A stretch of DNA of 64,000 bases from Chryseobacterium cucumeris (GTDB taxonomy: Bacteria; Bacteroidota; Bacteroidia; Flavobacteriales; Weeksellaceae): positions 1,798,001 to 1,862,000 of the forward strand of contig NZ_CP068760.1 of the NCBI RefSeq assembly GCF_016775705.1. Direction: 5' to 3'. The notes beneath the pieces are model-generated. The model did not search any database, was not told the DNA's origin, and saw only the letters and a program-made list of their open reading frames with translations. Shown piece by piece: positions 1-8,573 of this stretch (positions are counted from its first letter, which is position 1; the number at the start of each line of letters is the position of its first letter). The translations under genes were made by a program, and so were the position numbers.

Positions 1-781
1 GGAATTCTACAGGAGCATCACAGATGATAGTGGCTAATTTTTTAGACATAATACCACGTTCTGCGGAAGCTTCTACTTTTTCTTTCAGTTTTCCTTTCAG
101 TTTATCCGTATTGGCTAATAAATTTTCAATGCTGCCGAATTCTTTCAGGAATTTCATAGCAGTTTTCTCTCCTACTCCTTCCAATCCAGGAATATTATCT
201 ACTGCATCTCCCATCATGGCAAGGAAATCAATCACCTGCTTAGGATCATCAATCTCATATTTTGCCTTTACTTCTTCTACTCCTAAAATTTCAATGTCAC
301 CGCCTTTTAAACCTGGCTTATAAATTTTAATTTTATCCGTAACCAGCTGTGCAAAATCTTTATCCGGTGTCACCATGAAGGTGGTGTATCCTTCTTTTTC
401 GGCTTTGCATGCAATAGTCCCAATGACATCATCGGCTTCATATCCTTCTACCCCAAGAATCGGGATATGCATTGCTTCCAGAATTTTGTGGATATATGGA
501 ATCGCAATTTTGATTGCTTCGGGAGTTTCGCTTCTGTTGGCTTTATATTCTGAGAAATCATCAGTTCTTACACTGGCCTGTCCAACATCAAAAACTACTG
601 CCAGGTGTGTTGGTTTTTCTCTTCTGATCAATTCGATGAGAGAATTGGTAAAACCGAAGATGGCAGAAGTATCCAGACCTTTGCTGGTGAGTCTCGGATT
701 CCTGATTAATGCGTAATATCCTCTGAAAATCATCGCATAAGCATCGATGAGAAACAGCCTTTTATCTTGTGTTGCGTCCAT
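1..781 (-). CDS. polA: DNA polymerase I, N-terminal part (cut by window edge)
   Basis: Reading down from the ATG at 781 gives about 260 residues beginning MDATQDKRLFLIDAYAMIFR, the start of the 5'-3' exonuclease (FEN-like) domain of DNA polymerase I. Acidic metal-binding stretches are visible, including VTPDKDF and VEGYEADDVIG, and the helix-hairpin-helix piece is MGDAVDNIPGLEGVGEKTA. The enzyme removes RNA primers and fills gaps in replication and repair. The polymerase domain lies outside the window. A TATATTTG box at 797-804 gives it its own promoter with a leader of about 15 nt, so it is probably independent of the upstream tssD1, which is followed by a terminator. Confidence 0.93.
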   Translation of the reverse strand, partial: MDATQDKRLFLIDAYAMIFRGYYALIRNPRLTSKGLDTSAIFGFTNSLIELIRREKPTHLAVVFDVGQASVRTDDFSEYKANRSETPEAIKIAIPYIHKILEAMHIPILGVEGYEADDVIGTIACKAEKEGYTTFMVTPDKDFAQLVTDKIKIYKPGLKGGDIEILGVEEVKAKYEIDDPKQVIDFLAMMGDAVDNIPGLEGVGEKTAMKFLKEFGSIENLLANTDKLKGKLKEKVEASAERGIMSKKLATIICDAPVEF

Positions 782-796
782 ATTTTGAATAATGAA

Positions 797-804
797 CAAA
801 TATA
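797..804 (-). promoter_or_regulatory. Promoter -7 box of polA
   Basis: TATATTTG on the minus strand matches the Bacteroidota -7 consensus TAnnTTTG and ends 15 nt before the polA ATG. No clear -33 TTTG was found. Confidence 0.5.
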
Positions 805-879
805 AGAAAATAGGAGTAAAAGTTGATAGTTTGAGGAAGGGTTTCGGGGTATCGGGATGCGAGGTTCGGGATGGGGTTA

Positions 880-921
880 AAAAAACAAAACAGCATACCC
901 GAAGGTACACTGTTCCTTTTT
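880..921 (-). terminator. Terminator after tssD1
   Basis: On the minus strand an AACAG-rich stem closes on a TTCG tetraloop (GTACC-TTCG-GGTA core) and runs into a T-tract, just after the tssD1 stop at 940. It separates tssD1 from polA. Confidence 0.75.
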
Positions 922-939
922 TTATTTAAGTTTATGGGA

Positions 940-1353
940 TTATTTACCTGAAGAAGGCCATAGTCCTGCGTACTGAGAAGTACCGTAATCAATGGTTTCA
1001 GCACTTACTACGAAGCTGATCAGCATACTGTTGCTGTCTACTGCATCGAAATCTACTTCGTGCTGGATTACGTATCCGTTCTCCCATTTCAAAGTGATCA
1101 GTGTTCCTTCTTCGTGAGATTTGTTGAAAGTGATCTCTCCTACTGTCGGCTTGTATTTACCGTTTAGTAAGCTTTCAAGGATGTCTGACTTTTCAGTAGC
1201 TTCTACTGTCACCTTGATTAATGCATTGGAAGGATCTGATGCTACACGTCCTGAAACGTCTGTAGATCTTGATACACTGTAGTTCATTTTTAACAGTTTC
1301 TGCCCTTCACCGTTGTTGAATTTTAAGATTCCTCTTGAGTTTCTTTCTGCCAT
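940..1353 (-). CDS. tssD: T6SS tube protein TssD (Hcp-like), copy 1
   Basis: This 137-residue protein starts MAERNSRGILKFNNGEGQKL. It is the Hcp-type subunit of the inner tube in Bacteroidota type VI secretion (TssD family), expected to stack as hexamer rings that are fired into target cells and can carry effectors. It is one of four near-identical copies in the window and differs from copies 2 and 3 only at residue 105 (Val for Ile) and residue 135 (Ser for Ala). There is no signal peptide, as expected for a cytoplasmic tube subunit. It is monocistronic, with its own operator array, promoter and terminator. Family assignment is firm. Whether it is the structural tube or a cargo-dedicated Hcp cannot be told from sequence. 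Confidence 0.93.
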   Translation of the reverse strand: MAERNSRGILKFNNGEGQKLLKMNYSVSRSTDVSGRVASDPSNALIKVTVEATEKSDILESLLNGKYKPTVGEITFNKSHEEGTLITLKWENGYVIQHEVDFDAVDSNSMLISFVVSAETIDYGTSQYAGLWPSSGK

Positions 1354-1404
1354 GATTGTAAATTTTAATCGTTAGTAATAAATTGTAATTCAATAATTAT
1401 ATAA

Positions 1405-1412
1405 CAAAGATA
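1405..1412 (-). promoter_or_regulatory. Promoter -7 box of tssD1
   Basis: TATCTTTG on the minus strand (TAnnTTTG), about 50 nt upstream of the tssD1 ATG. The operator array begins about 50 nt further upstream. Confidence 0.6.
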
Positions 1413-1461
1413 AAGCCCCTGGTTTTGAAAAAAAAGCAATTGAAAGGAAATCTGAAAAAGT

Positions 1462-1519
1462 GTCGTAATTGTACGATTTGATGTCGTAGTTCTACGATTT
1501 ATTGTCGTAATTCTACGAC
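1462..1519 (-). promoter_or_regulatory. Triple 21-bp-spaced palindromic operator upstream of tssD1
   Basis: Three boxes of the form GTCGTA-N4-TACGA(C) start at 1462, 1483 and 1504, exactly 21 bp apart (two helical turns, so on one DNA face). The third is the perfect palindrome GTCGTAATTCTACGAC. The array lies upstream of the -33 region, where activators usually bind. The same boxes, in pairs, precede the other three tssD genes and were not seen elsewhere in the window. The cognate regulator is unknown. Confidence 0.8.
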
Positions 1520-1639
1520 ATTAGATTTAAAAACAGAATATAAATACCTTATAACAAATATATTAAGGGCATAAACAGAAATTTATTATTACACCTTAAA
1601 GAGATATATTACTTTGATATGATTTTAAAAATTCTGATC

Positions 1640-1684
1640 CTGCTAAATAAAAAACAGAACAGCGTCTCTTGTCCGCTGTTCTGT
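1640..1684 (-). terminator. Terminator after tssD2
   Basis: Inverted repeat ACAGAACAGC/GCTGTTCTGT (1654-1663 and 1675-1684) followed on the minus strand by a T-rich run, just beyond the tssD2 stop. A closely similar stem follows tssD3. Confidence 0.75.
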
Positions 1685-1718
1685 ACCAATTTTATTTTTA
1701 CTAAGATGATGAATAGGC

Positions 1719-2132
1719 TTATTTACCTGCTGAAGGCCATAGCCCTGCGTACTGGGAAGTACCGTAGTCGATGGTTTCAGCACTTACCACGAAGCTGATC
1801 AGCATACTGTTGCTGTCAATAGCATCGAAGTCTACTTCGTGTTGGATTACGTATCCGTTCTCCCATTTCAAAGTGATCAGTGTTCCTTCTTCGTGAGATT
1901 TGTTGAAAGTAATTTCTCCTACTGTCGGCTTGTATTTACCGTTCAGTAAGCTTTCAAGGATGTCTGATTTTTCAGTAGCTTCTACTGTAACTTTGATCAA
2001 AGCGTTGGAAGGATCTGATGCTACACGTCCTGAAACGTCTGTAGATCTTGATACGCTGTAGTTCATTTTTAACAGCTTCTGTCCTTCTCCGTTGTTGAAT
2101 TTTAAGATTCCTCTTGAATTTCTTTCGGCCAT
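1719..2132 (-). CDS. tssD: T6SS tube protein TssD (Hcp-like), copy 2
   Basis: A 137-residue Hcp-type tube subunit whose protein sequence is identical to copy 3 (7862-8275). The 3' flank is also shared with copy 3: the same stretch over the stop codon region and the same terminator stem. This indicates a recent duplication or gene conversion that included flanking DNA. It is monocistronic, with a TATATTTG promoter and two upstream palindromic boxes. It lies directly downstream of the lipase/ankyrin cassette, so a tssD gene sits at both ends of that cassette. Confidence 0.93.
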   Translation of the reverse strand: MAERNSRGILKFNNGEGQKLLKMNYSVSRSTDVSGRVASDPSNALIKVTVEATEKSDILESLLNGKYKPTVGEITFNKSHEEGTLITLKWENGYVIQHEVDFDAIDSNSMLISFVVSAETIDYGTSQYAGLWPSAGK

Positions 2133-2179
2133 GATTGTAAATTTTAATCGTTAATATTGTTATTCAGTGATTGTGTTAG

Positions 2180-2187
2180 CAAATATA
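2180..2187 (-). promoter_or_regulatory. Promoter -7 box of tssD2
   Basis: TATATTTG on the minus strand, about 48 nt upstream of the ATG. The surrounding leader resembles those of tssD3 and tssD4. Confidence 0.65.
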
Positions 2188-2236
2188 GAAGCTCTTTACG
2201 GCTTAAAAAAAATTTTGAATATAAAACTGAAAAAGT

Positions 2237-2273
2237 GTCGTAATTCTACGATTTATTGTCGTAATTCTACGAC
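2237..2273 (-). promoter_or_regulatory. Paired palindromic operator upstream of tssD2
   Basis: Boxes GTCGTAATTCTACGA at 2237 and GTCGTAATTCTACGAC at 2258, spaced 21 bp, in the same position relative to the -7 box as at the other tssD genes. Confidence 0.8.
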
Positions 2274-2404
2274 AATGGATTTAAATACCAAATTAACACA
2301 CTAGTTATAAACACGTTACATCAAAAACAGAAAATCTTTGAAATTAAAATATTTCATACGTCAAAGACAAAAAATCGTCCGGAATAATCATGTTATAAAC
2401 ACTG

Positions 2405-3322
2405 TCATTTTCCTTTAACTCTGTTTAAATCTTCCTGATAAAGATTTTCTCCGTAATTTTTTTTGAAATTCACGGATAGCTTATCTTTAGAACTTAAAGA
2501 TTCATACTGTCTTATTCTAAGTTTTGCTTCTTCTATTGTGTCTTTTTTATACGGGAACGCTACATTATATTGATCAACCAGCTGTTTTTTAATTCCGAAT
2601 AATTTTTGATAATAAGGAGAGTCTGGCAGATTACGGTCACTTTTCTGCTTTTCCTTATACTGAATATAATCTGCCATTGGGCAAAGGTCTGTTCCTTTTA
2701 TTTTAGGCAATCCTCCTTTGGACAGAAAGTATTCTGCCATATCCAGATCATCCCTGGCTGCACTTTCCATAATGTTGCTTCCGTTATAAGAAACATTATT
2801 GATGTCAGCGCCATTCTGAAGTAAGTAATCAATCATTTTCTTTTCGGTACTTTCCTCACCTCCAAGGGTCATTGCATCAGATAACGGGGAATTCCCTACA
2901 GCTGGGTTAGGACTGGCTTTATATTTGAAAAGTAATTGCAGCATTTCGTAATTATTAAGTGCTACAGCATGATTCAGAGGAGACTCAAAACCTTCATGAG
3001 GTATTATAATATTGGGATCAGCTCCCAGCTCTAAAAGCTTTTCCATAGCTTTCAAATCTTCAATAATAGAAGCATACATCAGTAAGGTATACCCTGTGTT
3101 CTCCTGTAATTTATTGATATCAATATTTTTTTCCTTAATAATTTCTTCCATGCCTTTCAGATCTCCATCAAACATTTTCTGGGCAGCTGATAAACCGTCT
3201 CCTGTAAACATTCTTGAAGGAGGATATTGATTTCTATTTTCGTTTTTACGCGACCTAAGATTAAAATCTGAACAGGAAAAAAGTGTCATGATAGAAAGTA
3301 TTATTAAAATAAATGGTTTCAT
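2405..3322 (-). CDS. Ankyrin-repeat lipoprotein, candidate immunity protein
   Basis: This 305-residue protein has a lipoprotein signal peptide (hydrophobic MKPFILIILSIMTLFSC with Cys17 as the lipidation site) and ankyrin repeats over roughly residues 77-205, seen as repeated LLELGADPN / LLQNGADIN turns. The start codon lies only one base after the stop of the PAAR-like/lipase gene, so the two are almost certainly translationally coupled. A periplasmic ankyrin lipoprotein coupled to a toxin is the usual arrangement for an immunity protein. By inference it protects the producer against the lipase in the next entry. Ankyrin proteins also have unrelated roles, so the function is inferred from context. 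Confidence 0.7.
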   Translation of the reverse strand: MKPFILIILSIMTLFSCSDFNLRSRKNENRNQYPPSRMFTGDGLSAAQKMFDGDLKGMEEIIKEKNIDINKLQENTGYTLLMYASIIEDLKAMEKLLELGADPNIIIPHEGFESPLNHAVALNNYEMLQLLFKYKASPNPAVGNSPLSDAMTLGGEESTEKKMIDYLLQNGADINNVSYNGSNIMESAARDDLDMAEYFLSKGGLPKIKGTDLCPMADYIQYKEKQKSDRNLPDSPYYQKLFGIKKQLVDQYNVAFPYKKDTIEEAKLRIRQYESLSSKDKLSVNFKKNYGENLYQEDLNRVKGK

Positions 3323-3323
3323 A

Positions 3324-4574
3324 TTATATATTATTAGCTACAACATCAGTATTTATAGTGGCCAGCATCGCCTGAAACGCATCGTTGTATGCGCTATGTC
3401 CGCTTCCAATGGTTTTTAGGCCAAGCCCTTCATTATCCTCAATGTACCCGAAGATTTCATTCTGTTCTCCCAGCGCTCTCGGAACACCTCCTGTAAGACC
3501 TCCGAAAATTGCAATTTTGTTGAGCCCCGGAATTCTGGATAAAGCCAATGTAGAGAGCAGACCTTCCCTGTTATTTTGCAGCCCGTTAAGAATATCATTA
3601 CTTGTACTGTAATTGATAATTCCGGAAGTTGATTTTACGGCTCCTTTTTTATCGAGATAATCGAGTGTATTGCCATGTACTCCTCTTGCATTGAAGGTAT
3701 ATCCCGGAAGTCCTGTGTAATAGGAAGCCATGGCACTGTTTCCTCCTCCTAATGAGTGTCCGGTAAATTTCACTTTTCCTCCGGTCGCATTATCCATTTT
3801 TTCCGCAAGCATTCTCGTTTTTTCTATCTGAGGCGTTGCAAAACCAAGAGCCTGTCCTCCATCTTCGATGAACCAGTCATGATAAAACTGCATTCCTTTA
3901 GGTTCTGAACCTCTGAATGCCACAAAATAATCTCCTGTTTCTTTATTATAATACAAAGAGGAAAAGAAGCCGTTATCTTTATTGGTATTGAAATCTTTGC
4001 TGGTTAACACGCCCGGACCGAACAGCTTGTCCAGCTCAGCCTGATCATCTGTATTGATTCGTGTGTACCCATCAATACTGGTATTCTTCCCGTTATTATC
4101 CTCGTAAGAATCCTGGGCCATTCTACTGGCAATAGAGGCTTCCTGCAGCTGGGCAACAGGTAAATGAAAGGTGATTTTACCTCCTATGAAACAGTGTAGA
4201 CTGGAATTTTGCAACAGAGGTTTTTTATTTTCAATTTTTACTTTTGGATGGGTATTTTGCCAGTCGCTTCCCTTGCATAGAAATGAACAGATATTGAGGC
4301 AGTCATCTATGAGGGCACTTCCTGCCCAGGCGGCTGCCGCTAAAACAAAAAGCCCACCGGAGAAAGCTGCCGCTACTGCTACCCCTGTTAATGCTCCTGC
4401 CATCATCATTTCAGGACAGATAAAATTGTCTTTAAAACGGTCCTTTTCCGTGGCCATCAGCTTAGCTCCTTTTTTCAATTTTACGGAAGACTGGGAACTG
4501 ACTCCAATTCCTATAAGTCTTCGGCCTTTACTACAAGTAAGCGGAGTATCCTGTGCGATATATAATTGACTCAT
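3324..4574 (-). CDS. T6SS effector: PAAR-like (DUF4280) domain fused to class 3 lipase
   Basis: The 416-residue protein has two parts. Residues 1-140 resemble the PAAR-like DUF4280 domain (PLTCSKG near the start, SSLHCFIGGKITF at its end), which caps VgrG spikes, with a hydrophobic stretch at about 56-90. Residues 145-416 form a class 3 (alpha/beta-hydrolase) lipase with nucleophile elbow GHSLGG (Ser274). Plausible triad partners are Asp327 (STSND) and His393 (GSGHS). The predicted role is a phospholipase delivered on the spike to attack the target cell membrane. It lies 17 bp downstream of the 285-residue gene and is coupled to the ankyrin lipoprotein. Start ATG at 4574. Effector function is inferred from domains and context. 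Confidence 0.82.
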   Translation of the reverse strand: MSQLYIAQDTPLTCSKGRRLIGIGVSSQSSVKLKKGAKLMATEKDRFKDNFICPEMMMAGALTGVAVAAAFSGGLFVLAAAAWAGSALIDDCLNICSFLCKGSDWQNTHPKVKIENKKPLLQNSSLHCFIGGKITFHLPVAQLQEASIASRMAQDSYEDNNGKNTSIDGYTRINTDDQAELDKLFGPGVLTSKDFNTNKDNGFFSSLYYNKETGDYFVAFRGSEPKGMQFYHDWFIEDGGQALGFATPQIEKTRMLAEKMDNATGGKVKFTGHSLGGGNSAMASYYTGLPGYTFNARGVHGNTLDYLDKKGAVKSTSGIINYSTSNDILNGLQNNREGLLSTLALSRIPGLNKIAIFGGLTGGVPRALGEQNEIFGYIEDNEGLGLKTIGSGHSAYNDAFQAMLATINTDVVANNI

Positions 4575-4591
4575 AGTGATCGTATTAATTG

Positions 4592-5449
4592 TTATTTTTC
4601 ACTTAACCTTATATGGTACCTGCACACATAGATCATCTTTTCATTCAGTTCTTCTTTCACATGAAATATGACCTCTGACAATACAGAATCTTCATTATAA
4701 ATATACTCTCCCTCAATGGCATACTTATATTCCAGAGCATTTCCGAGCGTTCTCTGATATTTATCTTTATAAATACTTTCAAAGCGGGACTGATTTCCTT
4801 TACTTTTTCCATCCAGTTTCACAGTGAAGCCTCCTTCTTTGTTTTTTAAAATTTTATACGAGGAACTATATTCAAGTTCTTCTCCCGGAAAAAGGGTTGA
4901 CAAAGCTGTTCTTACAGGAATTTCATCTGTAAAACTTCCCCCGCTGAATGCCGGTAAAGGATAAAACATGATCTGATACAAAAAGTTTTGTCTGATATTA
5001 CGATCTATATTGTTAAATTCTTTATCATAGATCTGAATAAATACCTTATAACTTTCTTTTACCAGCTCAAAAAAATGCAGATCCTTCTTTATCTCTTCCC
5101 ACCTTCTTACAATTTCACCTTTATTGGTTACTTCGTGGATACTTTTATCCGTATTTAAAGATAATTCAACAACCTCAGTCGCTTTATTTATTTTTTCAAG
5201 AATTTCATAAAATGGCTGCATCTGCCCGTCTGCCTGAATATATCGCTGGGTAGAAGACTGTATGGTAATATGATTATATTCTCCCGGTATTACTACCCAG
5301 TCTTCTTCTATTTCCGTCTGGTTGGCTTTTCCTGTCCCTAAAGTAAGATAGGATTTTATATTGATATTATATTCTCTTTTTTTGTACCAGGCATATTTGA
5401 ATCCTGCCAGCTGGTCATTTTTTTCAACTTTATTCGGTTCCAAAGTCAT
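4592..5449 (-). CDS. Unknown protein between VgrG and PAAR-like effector, candidate adaptor
   Basis: This 285-residue protein belongs to no family I recognise. It has no signal peptide or membrane segment. It is predicted soluble with mixed alpha/beta character: a helical charged middle (about 80-165) and a beta-rich C-terminal third. It lies 32 bp after vgrG and 17 bp before the PAAR-like lipase, the position where other T6SS loci encode effector-loading adaptors or chaperones (DUF1795, DUF4123, DUF2169 families). None of those signatures is evident here. A role in loading the lipase onto VgrG is inference from position only. Confidence 0.6.
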   Translation of the reverse strand: MTLEPNKVEKNDQLAGFKYAWYKKREYNINIKSYLTLGTGKANQTEIEEDWVVIPGEYNHITIQSSTQRYIQADGQMQPFYEILEKINKATEVVELSLNTDKSIHEVTNKGEIVRRWEEIKKDLHFFELVKESYKVFIQIYDKEFNNIDRNIRQNFLYQIMFYPLPAFSGGSFTDEIPVRTALSTLFPGEELEYSSSYKILKNKEGGFTVKLDGKSKGNQSRFESIYKDKYQRTLGNALEYKYAIEGEYIYNEDSVLSEVIFHVKEELNEKMIYVCRYHIRLSEK

Positions 5450-5481
5450 GTTTTAATACGTTTTAGAATATATTCGCGGCA

Positions 5482-7668
5482 TCAGTTGATATCAACATTA
5501 CTTCCGGTAATAAATATATCTCCTGTAGCATTCATTGAAGTGACTGCTTTACTGTGAATACTCAGGTTATCCTGTGTTACCAGTAATGCATTTTTTAATG
5601 AATTCAAATCCAGCATTCCTTCTTTTGCAGATATAGTAATCCCTTCTTTAGTGATTGTGATACTGTTTTCACCAACTCTTAATTCAATTTTTGTTTTTCC
5701 TTCCAGAGCAATATTTCCGGCTGCGTCCATTGTCAGGACTGAATTGGCTGCCCCGCCTTCTTTTCCTCCGACATTAATAGAATTTGTACTGCCGGCATTT
5801 ACCGTATTATTATTTCCTACGTTAACCGTTTTATTGTTATTGGCATTCGTCTGGGCATTTCCAGCCCCGTCAAACTTCATGTTGGCCCCGCCCTGATCCG
5901 TCAGAAATACAGAGCCTTCACCATCATTTAATTCTAATTTATTTCCACTTCTGCTGCTCAGGCTTTTGATATTGTTACCGGCTCCGCCACCGCCACCTAT
6001 TCCCCCATGGAACATTCCTCCCATCACAAACGGACGGTCCGGGTGCTGATGTACAAAATTGACAATAACCTGGTCTCCCACTTCCGGAACAGCCATAAAT
6101 CCTCTGTTCTTATTTACTTTATCACTGCTTCCTGCATCCGGGGTCATTACGCGGACAAATTCAGTAGTATCAGGTCCGCTTTGCCAATCGAACTGCACAC
6201 GTACTCTTCCCTGATTTAAAGGATCTGTATTTGAAATCACTTTTCCAAACTGGGCTTCTGCTTTGGGCATCTGAAATTCGGGACGAGGAATAAATCCTGT
6301 ATCTGCTGCAATTGCTTCAAATTTGCCATCATAATAGCCTCTGGCATCCACTTCGTGAGAAACTTCAATAATCATCAGTTTTGTAAAATAAGAGGTTTCA
6401 TTACTCTCTGTTTTACGCATTTCGATATCTGCGATACATCCCGGATATAAGAAAGGAACTGTTGTAGTTCCCGAAGTAACGAAAACTTCTGCAGCCTTGC
6501 TTCCTGCGGTTCCCTTCTGGGAAGCATTAATATCCATAAAGGAAGATGCTTTAATAGGCGCCACTCTCAAAGAAGGAGTGGTAAAAGTTTTTTCTGATAT
6601 TTCGTAAGCACGTCTTGCAATATCTGAAGTATGGTTAATTTTCGAACTGCCAGCTGTCAGCTTCTCATTTTTACTGCTGTTATAACCATAAAAAGTAGGA
6701 CTTACATGCTGGGCCTTCATTTTGATGGCAATATCACTTACACTGCTTCCATAAGTAAGCCTGACAGGTTTCTCCTGTGGCGGCAGCTTTCCAAAGTGCA
6801 GAACTTCTCCATCATAATAAAACTGCTCTCCATAAGCTTCTGCCATTCTTGCGAGATAATTATAATGGGTTTCTTCATACTGTGAGCTGTACGATATATT
6901 TCCATGCTGGGCATCTACTCTGAAATCAAATTTATGCTGTCCCAGCCCTTCTTTAATTACCTGATCAGCAATACTGTTCAAACTTACAGGCTGGCTTCCT
7001 CCAAAGCTCTGAATATGAGGGGCTGCATCCAAAAGTACAGTTGGGCTGTAGCCTTTGATGATAATATTTCCAAGGCTTCCTTTCTCCTGGCTGAAGCCTA
7101 CTTCTGTAACCACTCCTACAAAATTACGTTCGGCTCCTTTCTCAATATCTTTATATTTGAAAACAACTGTGATTCTTTTTCCTAAAAACTTCTGAGCTTC
7201 TTCCAGATTGTGATTTTCCGGTTTACCCAAAGTATCATGAGCCAGTATCAGACTGAACTCATGGTGTCTGGTAGCACTCTGTACCAGCTTAAAATGCTTG
7301 AAATGATTAATGATCTCACCTTCTATGATTACATCAAGCTTGATAACCCGGTTGATTCCTGCTATATAGCTCTGAGAAATCGCTTCTACATTATGTATTT
7401 TTGAAGTAGGCTGTTTGGCCCATACTTTTGTCTCAACAACGGAAGGGTCGTTAGAAACCAGCGTTTGATTCAGAAACTTTCCTGTTTCCTGTGCTGAATT
7501 TAAATGCTGTGCCGCTTCTGCTGTCTTTTTTATTTTATTCCCTGCCTCGTTTACCTTTTCATCTGCTTTCGTAACCGCATTTTCCTGCGCAGTTTTTTTG
7601 ATCGTCTCTGTATCCTGGCTGATAGATTGCTGAGAATTCTTTACTCTAATTTTATCATCTTGAAACAT
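5482..7668 (-). CDS. vgrG: T6SS spike protein VgrG (TssI), copy 1
   Basis: A 728-residue VgrG. Residues 1 to about 95 are a charged, Gln/Lys-rich, probably coiled-coil extension. The gp27-like barrels follow (to about residue 450; GINRVIKLDV, SFGGSQPVSLN, HYNYLARMAEAYGEQFYYDG). Then comes the gp5-like OB fold with DPLNQGRVRVQFDW, PDAGSS and PEVGDQVIVNF, and a C-terminal Asn/Val/Gly-rich beta-helix (NNNKTVNVGNNNTVN type). It forms the trimeric puncturing tip on the TssD tube. No toxin domain is fused. Its cargo is likely the lipase encoded downstream. The first ATG at 7668 is used and no better internal start is seen. It shares the core with VgrG2 but has a different N-terminus and tail. Confidence 0.95.
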   Translation of the reverse strand: MFQDDKIRVKNSQQSISQDTETIKKTAQENAVTKADEKVNEAGNKIKKTAEAAQHLNSAQETGKFLNQTLVSNDPSVVETKVWAKQPTSKIHNVEAISQSYIAGINRVIKLDVIIEGEIINHFKHFKLVQSATRHHEFSLILAHDTLGKPENHNLEEAQKFLGKRITVVFKYKDIEKGAERNFVGVVTEVGFSQEKGSLGNIIIKGYSPTVLLDAAPHIQSFGGSQPVSLNSIADQVIKEGLGQHKFDFRVDAQHGNISYSSQYEETHYNYLARMAEAYGEQFYYDGEVLHFGKLPPQEKPVRLTYGSSVSDIAIKMKAQHVSPTFYGYNSSKNEKLTAGSSKINHTSDIARRAYEISEKTFTTPSLRVAPIKASSFMDINASQKGTAGSKAAEVFVTSGTTTVPFLYPGCIADIEMRKTESNETSYFTKLMIIEVSHEVDARGYYDGKFEAIAADTGFIPRPEFQMPKAEAQFGKVISNTDPLNQGRVRVQFDWQSGPDTTEFVRVMTPDAGSSDKVNKNRGFMAVPEVGDQVIVNFVHQHPDRPFVMGGMFHGGIGGGGGAGNNIKSLSSRSGNKLELNDGEGSVFLTDQGGANMKFDGAGNAQTNANNNKTVNVGNNNTVNAGSTNSINVGGKEGGAANSVLTMDAAGNIALEGKTKIELRVGENSITITKEGITISAKEGMLDLNSLKNALLVTQDNLSIHSKAVTSMNATGDIFITGSNVDIN

Positions 7669-7784
7669 AGTGTTACGTGTTTTTAAGTTAATAAATGTTG
7701 AATTGATGCTGTAGGTATCATTACAGGCTTTGTAAATTCCAGATATTGGTTTCTGTAAGGATTATTTATCTGAAACTTATTGTA

Positions 7785-7830
7785 AAGCAGAAAACAGAAC
7801 AGCAAACTTTTACAAGGGCTGTTCTGTACC
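7785..7830 (-). terminator. Terminator after tssD3
   Basis: Inverted repeat ACAGAACAGC/GCTGTTCTGT (7794-7803 and 7818-7827) followed by a short T-rich run on the minus strand. It lies between tssD3 and vgrG1, so vgrG1 is probably transcribed by read-through or from an unseen promoter. Confidence 0.6.
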
Positions 7831-7861
7831 AATTTTATTTTTACTAAGATGATGAATAGGC

Positions 7862-8275
7862 TTATTTACCTGCTGAAGGCCATAGTCCTGCGTACTGGGA
7901 AGTACCGTAGTCGATGGTTTCAGCGCTTACTACGAAGCTGATCAGCATACTGTTGCTGTCGATAGCATCGAAGTCTACTTCGTGCTGGATTACGTATCCG
8001 TTCTCCCATTTCAAAGTGATCAGTGTTCCTTCTTCGTGAGATTTGTTGAAAGTAATTTCTCCTACGGTCGGCTTGTATTTACCGTTCAGTAAGCTTTCAA
8101 GGATGTCTGACTTTTCAGTAGCTTCTACTGTAACTTTGATCAAAGCGTTGGAAGGATCTGATGCTACACGTCCTGAAACGTCTGTAGATCTTGATACGCT
8201 GTAGTTCATTTTTAACAGCTTTTGTCCTTCTCCGTTGTTGAATTTTAAGATTCCTCTTGAATTTCTTTCGGCCAT
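7862..8275 (-). CDS. tssD: T6SS tube protein TssD (Hcp-like), copy 3
   Basis: A 137-residue tube subunit identical in protein sequence to copy 2. It sits immediately upstream of the vgrG1-lipase-ankyrin cassette, so the tssD-vgrG-effector-immunity order is complete here. It has the clearest promoter of the four copies (TTTG, 19 bp, TATATTTG) and two palindromic operator boxes further upstream. Leader sequences of copies 3 and 4 are almost identical, which points to duplication of promoter and gene together. Confidence 0.93.
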   Translation of the reverse strand: MAERNSRGILKFNNGEGQKLLKMNYSVSRSTDVSGRVASDPSNALIKVTVEATEKSDILESLLNGKYKPTVGEITFNKSHEEGTLITLKWENGYVIQHEVDFDAIDSNSMLISFVVSAETIDYGTSQYAGLWPSAGK

Positions 8276-8324
8276 GATTGTAAATTTTAATCGTTAATAT
8301 TTTGTGATTCGGTGATTGTGTTAG

Positions 8325-8355
8325 CAAATATAGAGGCTCTTTTCCGCTAAACAAA
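8325..8355 (-). promoter_or_regulatory. Promoter of tssD3 (-33 and -7)
   Basis: Minus strand TTTG, 19 bp, then TATATTTG (8325-8332): an exact match in sequence and spacing to the Bacteroidota vegetative promoter. Confidence 0.75.
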
Positions 8356-8381
8356 GCATTTGAATGGAAATCTGAAAATTT

Positions 8382-8418
8382 GTAGTAATTCTACGATTTC
8401 TTGTCGTAATTCTACGAC
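8382..8418 (-). promoter_or_regulatory. Paired palindromic operator upstream of tssD3
   Basis: Boxes GTAGTAATTCTACGA at 8382 and GTCGTAATTCTACGAC at 8403, 21 bp apart and just upstream of the -33 box, as at the other tssD genes. The rest of the 8419-8570 interval shows nothing else recognisable. Confidence 0.8.
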
Positions 8419-8573
8419 ATTGGATTTAAAAAACCTACCACAAACCCTATTAACAAAGGATTTAACTCATTAAAAAGAAGTATAAAAAATCAATAATTTT
8501 CCACATCATTGAGAAATATTAAGATTTCATTAGTAAAAAATTGGTCTGTTTTTAACAGATTGTACAATAAAAA

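Noticed and set aside
1462-1519. The three repeats before tssD1 as a mini CRISPR array
   Set aside because: Units are 15-16 bp palindromes with 5-6 bp between them, too short for repeats and spacers, and they recur with the same spacing at four promoters.
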